A stretch of 64,000 nt of DNA from Streptococcus sp. 1643 (GTDB lineage Bacteria > Bacillota > Bacilli > Lactobacillales > Streptococcaceae), in the NCBI RefSeq assembly GCF_006228325.1, contig NZ_CP040231.1:1065001-1129000 (forward strand), read 5' to 3'. Under the pieces are notes generated by a model. It saw only the letters and a list, made by a program, of their open reading frames with translations. It had not been told where the DNA came from and ran no database searches. Both the position numbers and the translations under genes were made by a program. This document shows positions 1-8,439 of the stretch, in pieces; within the stretch, counting starts at the first letter, position 1, and each line of letters opens with the position of its first letter.

Positions 1-445
1 AGATGTAGCGATAATCGACAGATAATAGGGAAGGAATTTTTTTAACATTTCTCCCTTTCACCCCAACAAGTAAGTGGAGGAGAAAAATAGGTCCGTTTAT
101 GAATAGAAAAGTTTTTAAAAATCCTTGTACTGAAGCCTTGTTGCTAAAACTATCTCTAAAAATACCTTGATAGAATGTGTGAACCAAAAAGACAAAATTC
201 ATAATAATTGGCAAGACATAGGACAGTTCTTGATATGGTTTCGGGATAAGTGACGTCTCGAACAACACATACATGATACCAAAAATAGATAATAATATTA
301 TACCACCATCCATAAAAGAAGCAATCTTTGAATGTCTTTCCATCCACAATTGGACGTGAGCTACCAAAGAATACTTTTTATGGATTTTTCTCATTTGTCT
401 GTTCTGTTGTTTGACCTTCTTTTGTCTCTTAATCTTTCGTTCCAT
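1..445 (-). CDS. Partial small membrane protein, third of a tandem paralogous set
   Basis: Open frame running off the left window edge, so only the N-terminal 148 residues are present. I do not recognise the family. A basic N-terminus is followed by LWMERHSKIASFMDGG and at least three hydrophobic segments (about residues 46-66, 72-92 and 116-136), with HLLVGVKGR after the third. The same layout and the W-x-E-R-H motif recur in the two genes upstream, so these are tandem paralogues. The start at 445 is preferred because AAGGAGG lies just upstream of it. This makes the gene overlap the previous one by 55 bp. The ATG at 394, which overlaps the previous stop as ATGA, has no ribosome-binding site. 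No function can be assigned. Confidence 0.6.
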   Translation of the reverse strand, partial: MERKIKRQKKVKQQNRQMRKIHKKYSLVAHVQLWMERHSKIASFMDGGIILLSIFGIMYVLFETSLIPKPYQELSYVLPIIMNFVFLVHTFYQGIFRDSFSNKASVQGFLKTFLFINGPIFLLHLLVGVKGRNVKKIPSLLSVDYRYI

Positions 446-954
446 TTACGCCTCCTTCTTCTCTTTTCTATCCGTATAATCAAAAGCAGAATTCCCAGCC
501 CCAAGAAAAAGAAAAAGAGATAACTTACAATAGGAACCCAGACATATGCCGGATCCATAGAAATTATGGGAGGGAAATTCGTTGACTTACGACGTCCTAG
601 CCAATTCAGACCTACCAAGAGATGAAAGGGAAAAAGAAGACCATTGAACCCAATAAATCCCCATGAAAAGTAACGCCATTTCTGAAGTTTATCACTACTA
701 AAACGAAAGACAAGGAAATAGGTTGATAAGATCAGAAGGATAAGATTGAAGCTTAAGGGGGAAAGATAGTTTATGTTCGGTAATAGATAACTAATGTAAG
801 AGGCGGCAAGAAATGATACAAACATAGATCCAAATAACACACTCGTATCCAAAAGTTGAGCAATCCTTCTGTGCCTTTCCATCCAAAGAAAAATCCTATT
901 AGTCCAAGAAGATTTTTCTTTTGTCTTGTACTTCATTTGTCTACTCATCTTCAT
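391..954 (-). CDS. Small polytopic membrane protein, tandem paralogue 2
   Basis: About 187 residues with four likely membrane segments and a basic tail (RIEKRRRRRKW). It shares W-x-E-R-H near residue 27, FPFHLLVGLNWLGRRK mid-protein and SYLFFFFLGLGILLLI near the end with its neighbours. I do not recognise the family. Several ATGs lie close together at the start (960, 954, 948). 954 is preferred because GGAG sits about 9 bases upstream, while at 960 the spacing is only 3. The gene overlaps both flanking paralogues, so the three are probably co-transcribed and translationally coupled. Confidence 0.6.
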   Translation of the reverse strand: MKMSRQMKYKTKEKSSWTNRIFLWMERHRRIAQLLDTSVLFGSMFVSFLAASYISYLLPNINYLSPLSFNLILLILSTYFLVFRFSSDKLQKWRYFSWGFIGFNGLLFPFHLLVGLNWLGRRKSTNFPPIISMDPAYVWVPIVSYLFFFFLGLGILLLIIRIEKRRRRRKWNERLRDKRRSNNRTDK

Positions 955-1444
955 TTTCATCTACTCCTTTTTTTGAGTCTTTAGAGAGAAAGAAGATTGC
1001 CAGAGTTAACATCAAGACTAGAAGGTAGATGACAATAGGAAACCAGATATAGGATGACTCCAGTGAAAACAAAGGTGACAGAACAACTCTTCCTCTTTTT
1101 CTCACACCAATCAGTTGAAAAATGAAGCTAAGGATATTGATATAAATAAAGGGTTCACAAAATCTTTTAAGGGTCCTTTCTTTTTTAGTTTTCACTGACA
1201 AAAAGAGAGCATAGAACCTATTACCCAAAATAAAAAGATTCAATTGCAAGGGAAATAAGAGTTCTCTGTACCGAAAATCAGCTGGAAGGCTTTTGTTCTG
1301 TGATGTTGTAAATTCTATAACTAGGAACAAGATGATATAAAAGGTAATATCAAGCATAAATTTGACAAATCGATGCCCTTGTAACCAAAAACGAACAGAA
1401 TCTAAGCCCGATGACTTCTTATACTTCTTCTCTTTCAAATTCAT
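941..1444 (-). CDS. Small polytopic membrane protein, tandem paralogue 1
   Basis: 167 residues, first of the three tandem paralogues in transcription order. It has a basic N-terminus (MNLKEKKYKKSSG), the related motif FWLQGHRFVKFMLD, four hydrophobic stretches, and an acidic tail (GVDENEDE). The central segment FIYINILSFIFQLIGVRKRGR aligns with FPFHLLVGLNWLGRR of the next gene. GAGGGAAG lies upstream of the ATG at 1444. No catalytic motif is visible, and the family was not recognised. Confidence 0.6.
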   Translation of the reverse strand: MNLKEKKYKKSSGLDSVRFWLQGHRFVKFMLDITFYIILFLVIEFTTSQNKSLPADFRYRELLFPLQLNLFILGNRFYALFLSVKTKKERTLKRFCEPFIYINILSFIFQLIGVRKRGRVVLSPLFSLESSYIWFPIVIYLLVLMLTLAIFFLSKDSKKGVDENEDE

Positions 1445-1533
1445 AATAACTTCCCTCTATTTAAAATATATTCTAAAACGTGATTGTTGGTTCATTGCGT
1501 AATCTGAAAACAAAATCGCAATTCTACCAGTAT

Positions 1534-2037
1534 TTAACTCTCAGATTTTGAGGATTTCTTACGTACCATTCTAATTTTAGTAATAGGTTTTCCAAGGTCA
1601 AGTATTTTTTCTTGCCCATCAAAAGTAAAACCCATTTTTTGATAGAAAGCAATGGCTCGCTTATTCTCTTTTAATACCCATAAAAATATTTCAGAGAACT
1701 GTTCAAGAGTCGTCAGAGCTTCCTTCATTAACTTCTGAGCAATACCTTTTCCATAATAGTCTTTTAAAACATATAAGGCAATAATTTCACCAGCTTGAAT
1801 AGTCTCATCACGAAAGTTTCCATAACTGATAAAACCAACTACCTTCATGCCATCTATCGCAATCAATGTATTTTTAGGATATTTTTGACTAAAGAATCGA
1901 CATCTTTCTAATGTCATCGTCTCCTGAAATTCTGCAGGTAAAAGATCATCATAAGCCTCTCTCCACGTTTGCCAATGAACGAAGGATTTACCTTCTATCT
2001 CTTCAGGAGTTTCCATTTGTTTGATAGTTAGGTTCAT
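1534..2037 (-). CDS. GNAT family N-acetyltransferase
   Basis: 167 residues. It shows the acetyl-CoA binding segment of the GNAT fold (IIALYVLKDYYGKGIAQKLM, about residues 84-103; the Q/R-x-x-G-x-G/A position is YYGKGIA) and the late strand FLWVLKENKRAIAFYQKMGF typical of the family. Length is normal. The substrate cannot be told from sequence. It is the second of two adjacent acetyltransferase genes and overlaps the upstream one by 35 bp, so the pair is probably co-expressed. The ribosome-binding site is weak, consistent with translational coupling. Confidence 0.85.
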   Translation of the reverse strand: MNLTIKQMETPEEIEGKSFVHWQTWREAYDDLLPAEFQETMTLERCRFFSQKYPKNTLIAIDGMKVVGFISYGNFRDETIQAGEIIALYVLKDYYGKGIAQKLMKEALTTLEQFSEIFLWVLKENKRAIAFYQKMGFTFDGQEKILDLGKPITKIRMVRKKSSKSES

Positions 2038-2566
2038 TTATTTTACCCCATTCTTCTCTTAAAATACCAAATTTAATACTATCAAAATATTTGCCTTGGT
2101 AATAACGAACTTTTGGAATATGAGCTTCTTTTTTCATTCTTAATTTTTCAGCAAGTTTTACCATACCAAGATTTCCTGACCAAGTTGTCAAACCAAGATG
2201 CTCCAACTCCAAGTAATCCTGAAATGTCCGATCTATCCACTGTAGCATAGCAGCTTTTCCAATGCCAGAGTTCCAAAACTTGTTATCATAAATACAAATC
2301 CCCAATTCCATCCATCTTGTTTGTTTACATACCCAGTAGAGCGAAACAGTCCCAACAAGTTTATCATCAACAAAAATACCAAGGCGATTTGAGTTGTTTA
2401 GAGTAGATTCTGATTTTTGTAGTTTAAATTCTTGAAAATTAGGAAAATGCTGATAATCGTCATAATAGGGAGCATCATACTGCTTCCAAATTGGATTAGA
2501 TTGTGAATAAGCAATTTCCCACAAAGACACCAAATCTTCTTCAATTAGTTTTCTTAAATAAACCAT
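2003..2566 (-). CDS. GNAT family N-acetyltransferase
   Basis: 187 residues resembling RimJ/RimL-type and streptothricin-acetyltransferase-like GNAT proteins: an N-terminal MVYLRKLIEEDLVSLWEIAY, a central GTVSLYWVCKQTRWMELGIC strand, and the CoA loop NSGIGKAAML near residue 100. The following LGLTTWSGNLGMVKLAEKLR is the usual late-strand/helix of the fold. The target is unknown. It ends inside the next acetyltransferase gene. The ATG at 2566 lies 8 bp beyond the stop of the oxidoreductase gene upstream, so the three genes may share a transcript. Confidence 0.85.
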   Translation of the reverse strand: MVYLRKLIEEDLVSLWEIAYSQSNPIWKQYDAPYYDDYQHFPNFQEFKLQKSESTLNNSNRLGIFVDDKLVGTVSLYWVCKQTRWMELGICIYDNKFWNSGIGKAAMLQWIDRTFQDYLELEHLGLTTWSGNLGMVKLAEKLRMKKEAHIPKVRYYQGKYFDSIKFGILREEWGKINEPNYQTNGNS

Positions 2567-2574
2567 ACTTTTTC

Positions 2575-2596
2575 CTAATCCAACGCCTTCACTTCC
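2575..2596. repeat. 22-bp direct repeat, copy 1 (copy 2 at 3216-3237)
   Basis: The 22 bases at 2575-2596 are identical to 3216-3237. Each copy covers the stop codon and last codons of a minus-strand gene (the oxidoreductase and uvrB). The copies are 641 bp apart and flank exactly one gene, as expected for a segment duplicated or inserted through short homology. Confidence 0.85.
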
Positions 2597-3201
2597 TCAG
2601 CAACTTTTTGCAGATATTTATGTCTTGTAGAATTTGTATTCACCTCACGCCCTAACTCACCCAAAATTGAAACTTTCTTTGTTTTAATACCGCAGTGATT
2701 TAGGACAGCATTCTTTAATACTGATATTTCATAACTGTCTGGAATATTGATAGAGCCTGAAAATACTTTGTACCACCATGTTGGTGCCATGGATGTTGCG
2801 TAAATACTGGCTGTTTTTCCTTTTAGTAACTTTTTAAACTGCTGACCTCTTAAGTAGTTCCAAATAAAACTTCCTTTATTATTGGCAGAGTAAGCAATTC
2901 CTGGCATGAAAACACGATCAATCCAACCCTTCAATAAACTAGGCATACTACTCCACCAAATTGGATAATCAAAAATGAAATGATCTGCCCACTGGATTAA
3001 TTCCTGAGAGCGAAGTATGAAAGAGTCCTCTTCCATACGTTTTCGATAACCATAACGTAATACGGGATCAAAATCTATCTCATTTAGATTAATAGATTCA
3101 AGCTCATGATGATTTGAGTCAATATTTTCTACAATCGTTTGAAAAATTTCTTGACAGAAACTGCCCTTGTCAGGATGTCCATTGATGACTAAAATTTTCA
3201 T
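2575..3201 (-). CDS. NAD(P)H dehydrogenase, flavodoxin-like fold (MdaB/KefF type)
   Basis: 208 residues of the flavodoxin-like NAD(P)H:quinone oxidoreductase family. It begins with KILVINGHPDKGSF, the FMN phosphate loop, and has the family block DHFIFDYPIWWSSMPSLLKG followed by IDRVFMPGIAY near residue 100. It probably reduces quinones or other electrophiles with NAD(P)H in the cytoplasm. AGGAGAG precedes the ATG at 3201. Oddly, its last seven codons and stop are identical to the end of the adjacent uvrB: a 22-bp exact direct repeat at 2575-2596 and 3216-3237, so both proteins end in EVKALD. This suggests the gene arrived by recombination at the uvrB 3' end. Confidence 0.85.
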   Translation of the reverse strand: MKILVINGHPDKGSFCQEIFQTIVENIDSNHHELESINLNEIDFDPVLRYGYRKRMEEDSFILRSQELIQWADHFIFDYPIWWSSMPSLLKGWIDRVFMPGIAYSANNKGSFIWNYLRGQQFKKLLKGKTASIYATSMAPTWWYKVFSGSINIPDSYEISVLKNAVLNHCGIKTKKVSILGELGREVNTNSTRHKYLQKVAEEVKALD

Positions 3202-3215
3202 TCGTTCTCTCCTAT

Positions 3216-5204
3216 CTAATCCAACGCCTTCACTTCCAACATCATATCACGAATCTGAGCTGCGAGTTCAAAGTCAAGCACTTCGACGGCTTCTTGCATT
3301 TGTTTTTCGAGTTTTTTGACGAGTTCCTTACGTTCTTGTTTGTTGAGGCTATTGATATCGACTTCCTTGTCCTCTTCCTTGGCAACTGCCTTGGTTACGG
3401 CGATTAGATCACGGATTTCTTTCTTAATAGTTTGTGGAACGATACCATGCTCTTCATTATAAGCCATCTGGATTTTCCGACGACGGGCCGTTTCATCGAT
3501 GGCACGTTGCATAGACTGAGTCATCGTGTCCGCATACATGATGACATGTCCTTCGCTATTACGGGCAGCACGTCCAATGGTCTGGATGAGGCCACGTTCG
3601 TTACGAAGGAAACCTTCCTTGTCAGCATCTAGAATAGCAACCAAACTTACTTCGGGTACGTCAATCCCTTCACGGAGCAAATTGATTCCGACCAAGACAT
3701 CAAAAACACCCAAGCGTAGGTCGCGGATAATCTCTGTCCGTTCCAAGGTCTTGATATCCGAGTGCATATACTTGACCTTGATGCCCATTTCTTTGAAGTA
3801 GTCGGTTAAATCCTCTGCCATTTTCTTGGTCAAGGTGGTAATAAAGGTTCGTTCGTTCTTTTCAACACGAGCATTGATTTCACCTAAGAGGTCATCAATC
3901 TGTCCCATAGTCGGACGGACTTCCACTTCTGGGTCTAGAAGCCCTGTTGGACGAATGATTTGCTCAATCACTGTCTCGGTCTGTTCATTTTCATAGTCAC
4001 CTGGTGTTGCTGAAACGTAAACAATCTGGTGAACATGACTCTCAAACTCTTCCCGACGGAGAGGACGATTGTCCAAGGCGGACGGTAAACGGAAACCATA
4101 ATTAACCAGCATTTCCTTACGCGAACGGTCTCCATTGTACATTCCCTTGATTTGCCCCATGGTCATGTGACTTTCATCAATCATGATCAAGAAATCATCT
4201 GGGAAGAAGTCGAGAAGCGTATAAGGAGGCTCTCCTTCGCTACGACCATCCATGTGACGAGAATAGTTTTCAACACCGTTGGTATAACCCATCTCACGCA
4301 ACATTTCGATATCGTACTCTGTCCGCTGTTTCAAACGCTGAGCTTCTAGCAGTTTACCTTCCCTTTCAAAAACAGCTAACTGCTCTTCTAATTCTGCTTG
4401 AATCTTGGCAATCGCAACTTCCATATGATCGTCATTGGTCACAAAGTGAGTAGCTGGGAAAATCGCCAAATGATCTACTTCTCCCAATACCTGACCTGTC
4501 AAAGCCTCAACTTCACGGATACGATCAATTTCATCCCCGAAAAACTCTACTCGAAAAGCGTGTTCATCTCGGGAAGCTGGGAAAATCTCCACCACATCCC
4601 CGCGTACGCGAAATCTTCCCCGTTGGAAATCAATATCATTGCGTTCAAACTGAATATCCACCAAGTCATTCAAAAGTTTATCACGAGAAATCTCCAGACC
4701 TGGACGGAGACTAACAACACTATCAGAATATTCCTTTGGCGAACCCAGACCATAGATACAAGAGACAGAGGCCACGACAATGACATCATTACGCTCTAAA
4801 AGAGCTGATGTCGCTGAGTGGCGAAGTTTGTCAATCTCATCATTGACCGAGCTATCCTTCTCTATATAGGTATCGCTTGAAGGGACATAGGCCTCAGGTT
4901 GGTAATAATCATAGTAGGACACAAAGTACTCAACAGCATTTTCAGGGAAAAATTCCTTAAACTCCCCATAGAGCTGACCAGCTAGGGTTTTGTTGTGGGC
5001 AATGACCAAAGTTGGTTTATTGACTTTGGAAATGACCTGACTCATGGTATAGGTCTTCCCTGTACCCGTCGCCCCCATCAAAATTTGGGCCTTTTCTCCA
5101 CCCTCGATATTGTCAACCAACTGCTCAATCGCTTGTGGTTGATCTCCTGAAGGTTCGTATTTTGATACTAGTTTAAATTCATTATCTGTAATTCTATTTA
5201 TCAT
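3216..5204 (-). CDS. uvrB: Excinuclease ABC subunit UvrB
   Basis: 662 residues, full length for UvrB, the damage-verifying helicase-like subunit of nucleotide excision repair, which works with UvrA and UvrC. Walker A is GATGTGKT near residue 44. The beta-hairpin region around [20 protein letters not shown] is intact. Helicase motif VI is [13 protein letters not shown] near residue 540. The C-terminal UvrB/UvrC interaction domain ends in [23 protein letters not shown] at 5204 is preceded by GAGG. It is divergent from the glutamine transporter gene, with the two promoters in the 180 bp between them. Confidence 0.97.
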   Translation of the reverse strand: MINRITDNEFKLVSKYEPSGDQPQAIEQLVDNIEGGEKAQILMGATGTGKTYTMSQVISKVNKPTLVIAHNKTLAGQLYGEFKEFFPENAVEYFVSYYDYYQPEAYVPSSDTYIEKDSSVNDEIDKLRHSATSALLERNDVIVVASVSCIYGLGSPKEYSDSVVSLRPGLEISRDKLLNDLVDIQFERNDIDFQRGRFRVRGDVVEIFPASRDEHAFRVEFFGDEIDRIREVEALTGQVLGEVDHLAIFPATHFVTNDDHMEVAIAKIQAELEEQLAVFEREGKLLEAQRLKQRTEYDIEMLREMGYTNGVENYSRHMDGRSEGEPPYTLLDFFPDDFLIMIDESHMTMGQIKGMYNGDRSRKEMLVNYGFRLPSALDNRPLRREEFESHVHQIVYVSATPGDYENEQTETVIEQIIRPTGLLDPEVEVRPTMGQIDDLLGEINARVEKNERTFITTLTKKMAEDLTDYFKEMGIKVKYMHSDIKTLERTEIIRDLRLGVFDVLVGINLLREGIDVPEVSLVAILDADKEGFLRNERGLIQTIGRAARNSEGHVIMYADTMTQSMQRAIDETARRRKIQMAYNEEHGIVPQTIKKEIRDLIAVTKAVAKEEDKEVDINSLNKQERKELVKKLEKQMQEAVEVLDFELAAQIRDMMLEVKALD

Positions 5205-5294
5205 GATTGCCTCATCTGCATTTTTCTATCCTTCTATTTTACCATAAATTTACTTTTCAGACTCTTCTCTAGGTTGATAAAAGCAAGGATTCTA

Positions 5295-5311
5295 TGTTAC
5301 ATTTTCTTACA
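5295..5311 (+). promoter_or_regulatory. GlnR box upstream of the glutamine transporter
   Basis: TGTTA, seven bases, TTACA: an exact match to the GlnR/TnrA operator consensus TGTNA-N7-TNACA, ending 15 bp before the -35 box. GlnR control of glnPQ and zwf is known in pneumococcus. Binding here is inferred from the match and position. Confidence 0.75.
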
Positions 5312-5326
5312 TAAAATCCATAAAAT

Positions 5327-5355
5327 TTGCCTTTTCATTCATTTTCTGATATAAT
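5327..5355 (+). promoter_or_regulatory. Sigma-A promoter of the glutamine transporter operon
   Basis: TTGCCT (5327-5332), 17-bp spacer, TATAAT (5350-5355). It is followed by AAAGGAG and the ATG at 5385. Confidence 0.8.
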
Positions 5356-5384
5356 GGGAAAATATTCGGAAAAGGAGACTAAAA

Positions 5385-7550
5385 ATGAAGAAAAAAATAC
5401 TAGCATGTTTGCTCATTTTATTTCCCATTTTCTCACTAGGTATGGCAAAAGCTGATACTGTTAAGATTGTGTCTGATACAGCTTACGCACCTTTTGAGTT
5501 TAAAGATTCAGATCAAACCTATAAAGGAATTGATGTTGATATTATCAATAAAGTCGCAGAAATCAAAGGGTGGAACATCCAAATGTCTTATCCTGGCTTT
5601 GATGCAGCTGTAAATGCGGTGCAGTCAGGTCAAGCAGATGCTATTATGGCAGGTATGACAAAAACAAAAGAACGCGAAAATGTCTTTACCATGTCTGATA
5701 CCTATTATGATACAAAAGTTGTCATTGCTACCACAAAGGCAAATAAAATCACCAAATATGAGGAACTTAGCGGCAAAACAGTTGGAGTTAAGAACGGAAC
5801 TGCCGCTCAACGTTTCCTAGAAAGTATCAAAGATAAATACGGTTTCTCTATTAAAACCTTTGATACAGGTGATTTGATGAATAACAGTCTTAGTGCTGGT
5901 GCTGTAAATGCCATCATGGATGACAAACCTGTTATTGAGTATGCGATTAACCAAGGACAAGATCTCAGCATCAATATGGATGGTGAGGCTGTTGGAAGCT
6001 TTGCCTTTGGTGTCAAAAAAGGGAGCAAGTATGAACACTTGGTTACCGAGTTTAATGAAGCCCTAGCACAAATGAAGAAGGATGGTAGCTTGGAGCAAAT
6101 CATCCAAAAATGGACAGCTTCTACAACAACGGCAAGCCCAACGACAACTACTGCTGCTGGACAAAAAGCTACTCCAGTGAAAAGCAAGTACATTATTGCC
6201 AGTGACTCATCTTTCGCCCCATTCGTCTTTCAAAATTCAAGCAATCAATACACTGGTATTGATATGGACCTCATCAAGGCCATTGCCAAAGATCAAGGTT
6301 TTGAAATTGAAATTACCAACCCAGGATTTGACGCAGCCATCAGTGCTGTTCAAGCAGGACAAGCAGATGGTATCATTGCTGGTATGTCTGTAACAGATGC
6401 CCGTAAGGAAACCTTCGACTTCTCAGAATCATACTACACAGCAAATACGATTCTCGGTGTGAAAGAATCAAGCACGATAGCTTCTTATGAAGACCTCAAG
6501 GATAAAACTGTCGGTGTTAAAAACGGAACTGCTTCCCAAACATTCCTTACTGAAAATCAAAGCAAATACGGCTATAAGATTAAAACCTTCGCAGATGGCG
6601 CATCAATGTATGACAGTCTGAATACTGGAGCTATTGATGCTGTGATGGATGATGAGCCAGTTCTCAAATATTCTATCAGCCAAGGGCAAAAATTGAAAAC
6701 ACCAATCGCTGGAACTCCAATCGGTGAAACTGCCTTTGCGGTTAAAAAAGGAACAAACCCTGAATTGATTCAGATGTTCAATAACGGACTTGCAAACCTC
6801 AAAGCTAACGGTGAATTCCAAAAGATTCTTGACAAGTATCTAGCTAGCGAATCTTCAACTAACTCTACAAGTACGGTTGACGAAACAACTATCTGGGGCT
6901 TGCTTCAAAATAACTACAAACAACTCCTTAGCGGACTTGGAATCACTCTTGCTCTAGCTCTTATCTCATTTGCAATTGCCATTGTCATCGGTATTATCTT
7001 CGGTATGTTTAGCGTTAGCCCATACAAATCTCTTCGTCTAATCTCTGAGATTTTCGTTGACGTTATCCGTGGTATTCCCTTGATGATTCTTGCAGCCTTC
7101 ATCTTCTGGGGTATTCCAAACTTCATCGAGTCGATTACAGGCCAACAAAGTCCAATCAATGACTTTGTAGCTGGTACTATTGCCCTTTCACTCAATGCTG
7201 CTGCTTATATCGCTGAAATTGTTCGTGGTGGGATTCAAGCTGTTCCAGTTGGGCAAATGGAGGCCAGCCGCAGTCTTGGTATCTCTTATGGAAAAACCAT
7301 GCGTAAGATTATCTTGCCACAAGCGACTAAATTGATGTTGCCAAACTTTGTCAACCAATTCGTTATCGCTCTTAAAGATACAACCATTGTATCTGCTATC
7401 GGTTTGGTGGAACTTTTCCAAACTGGTAAGATCATCATCGCCCGTAACTACCAAAGTTTCAAGATGTATGCAATCCTTGCTATCTTCTATCTTGTAATTA
7501 TCACGCTTTTGACTAGACTAGCGAAACGCTTAGAAAAGAGGATTCGTTAA
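5385..7550 (+). CDS. glnP: Glutamine/polar amino acid ABC transporter, fused substrate-binding and permease protein
   Basis: 721 residues in the GlnP layout known from lactococci and streptococci. A signal sequence (about 1-23, [20 protein letters not shown]) is followed by one solute-binding domain (24-245), a Thr-rich linker (about 246-265), a second binding domain (266-485) and a permease domain with several membrane segments (about 500-721). The two binding domains repeat the same landmarks: [38 protein letters not shown], and MDD.PV. The permease EAA-loop is visible around [20 protein letters not shown]. It probably imports glutamine (and perhaps glutamate or asparagine) with the ATPase encoded next. 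The stop overlaps the next start as TAATG. A GlnR box lies upstream. Confidence 0.93.
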   Translation: MKKKILACLLILFPIFSLGMAKADTVKIVSDTAYAPFEFKDSDQTYKGIDVDIINKVAEIKGWNIQMSYPGFDAAVNAVQSGQADAIMAGMTKTKERENVFTMSDTYYDTKVVIATTKANKITKYEELSGKTVGVKNGTAAQRFLESIKDKYGFSIKTFDTGDLMNNSLSAGAVNAIMDDKPVIEYAINQGQDLSINMDGEAVGSFAFGVKKGSKYEHLVTEFNEALAQMKKDGSLEQIIQKWTASTTTASPTTTTAAGQKATPVKSKYIIASDSSFAPFVFQNSSNQYTGIDMDLIKAIAKDQGFEIEITNPGFDAAISAVQAGQADGIIAGMSVTDARKETFDFSESYYTANTILGVKESSTIASYEDLKDKTVGVKNGTASQTFLTENQSKYGYKIKTFADGASMYDSLNTGAIDAVMDDEPVLKYSISQGQKLKTPIAGTPIGETAFAVKKGTNPELIQMFNNGLANLKANGEFQKILDKYLASESSTNSTSTVDETTIWGLLQNNYKQLLSGLGITLALALISFAIAIVIGIIFGMFSVSPYKSLRLISEIFVDVIRGIPLMILAAFIFWGIPNFIESITGQQSPINDFVAGTIALSLNAAAYIAEIVRGGIQAVPVGQMEASRSLGISYGKTMRKIILPQATKLMLPNFVNQFVIALKDTTIVSAIGLVELFQTGKIIIARNYQSFKMYAILAIFYLVIITLLTRLAKRLEKRIR

Positions 7551-8290
7551 TGGCAAAACTAAAAATTGATGTAAATGATTTGCATAAGTACTATGGAAAA
7601 AACGAAGTTTTAAAAGGTATTACTACTAAGTTTTATGAAGGAGATGTTGTTTGTATCATCGGTCCTTCTGGTTCTGGTAAATCCACATTCCTCCGTAGCC
7701 TTAACCTCCTCGAGGAGGTAACGAGTGGCCACATCACAGTAAATGGTTACGATCTGACTGAAAAATCAACCAATGTCGACCATGTTCGTGAAAACGTGGG
7801 AATGGTCTTCCAACATTTCAACCTCTTCCCTCACATGTCAGTCCTAGAAAATATCACTTTTGCACCTATTGAACACAAACGGATGACCAAAGAAGAAGCT
7901 GAAAAATTGGGGATGGAGTTGCTTGAAAAGGTTGGACTAGCAGATAAAGCTAATGCCAACCCAGATAGCCTTTCAGGCGGTCAGAAACAGCGTGTAGCTA
8001 TCGCTCGTGGACTTGCCATGAATCCTGATATCATGCTCTTTGATGAGCCAACTTCCGCTCTGGACCCTGAAATGGTTGGAGATGTACTGAATGTCATGAA
8101 GGAATTGGCGGAACAAGGTATGACCATGATTATCGTAACCCATGAGATGGGATTTGCTCGCCAGGTAGCCAACCGTGTTATCTTTACGGCTGATGGTGAA
8201 TTCCTAGAAGATGGGACACCAGATCAAATCTTTGATAACCCGCAACACCCTCGTCTAAAAGAGTTCTTGGACAAGGTCTTAAATGTATAA
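7550..8290 (+). CDS. glnQ: Glutamine ABC transporter ATP-binding protein
   Basis: 246 residues, a polar amino acid uptake ATPase. Walker [10 protein letters not shown] (about residue 38), Q-loop [12 protein letters not shown], signature [16 protein letters not shown], Walker [15 protein letters not shown] and switch-His VTHEMGFA are all intact. It powers the fused binding-protein/permease encoded directly upstream, with which it overlaps by one base. A strong hairpin terminator follows, so zwf is transcribed mainly from its own promoter or by read-through. Confidence 0.95.
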   Translation: MAKLKIDVNDLHKYYGKNEVLKGITTKFYEGDVVCIIGPSGSGKSTFLRSLNLLEEVTSGHITVNGYDLTEKSTNVDHVRENVGMVFQHFNLFPHMSVLENITFAPIEHKRMTKEEAEKLGMELLEKVGLADKANANPDSLSGGQKQRVAIARGLAMNPDIMLFDEPTSALDPEMVGDVLNVMKELAEQGMTMIIVTHEMGFARQVANRVIFTADGEFLEDGTPDQIFDNPQHPRLKEFLDKVLNV

Positions 8291-8294
8291 AACA

Positions 8295-8320
8295 AAACTG
8301 TAAGGTTCTCCTTACAGTTT
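8295..8320 (+). terminator. Terminator after glnQ
   Basis: Perfect 11-bp stem AAACTGTAAGG/CCTTACAGTTT with a TTCT loop, followed by TTT. Confidence 0.85.
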
Positions 8321-8341
8321 TTTAATTACGTATTGGATTTT

Positions 8342-8369
8342 TTGTTTTTTTTGAAAATTATGATAAAAT
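8342..8369 (+). promoter_or_regulatory. Probable zwf promoter
   Basis: TTGTTT (8342-8347), 16-bp spacer, TAAAAT (8364-8369). The resulting leader of about 65 nt holds two small hairpins (8383-8397 and 8399-8413). Confidence 0.45.
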
Positions 8370-8439
8370 AAAAACTATGATAATGAGGAAATCTCATCCC
8401 TAGTCCAACTAGGAAAAAATATAGAAATTAGGTAGCTAG

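Noticed and set aside
391..394. ATGA start at 394 for the first partial gene
   Set aside because: No ribosome-binding site, while the ATG at 445 has AAGGAGG at good spacing; the overlap is accepted instead.
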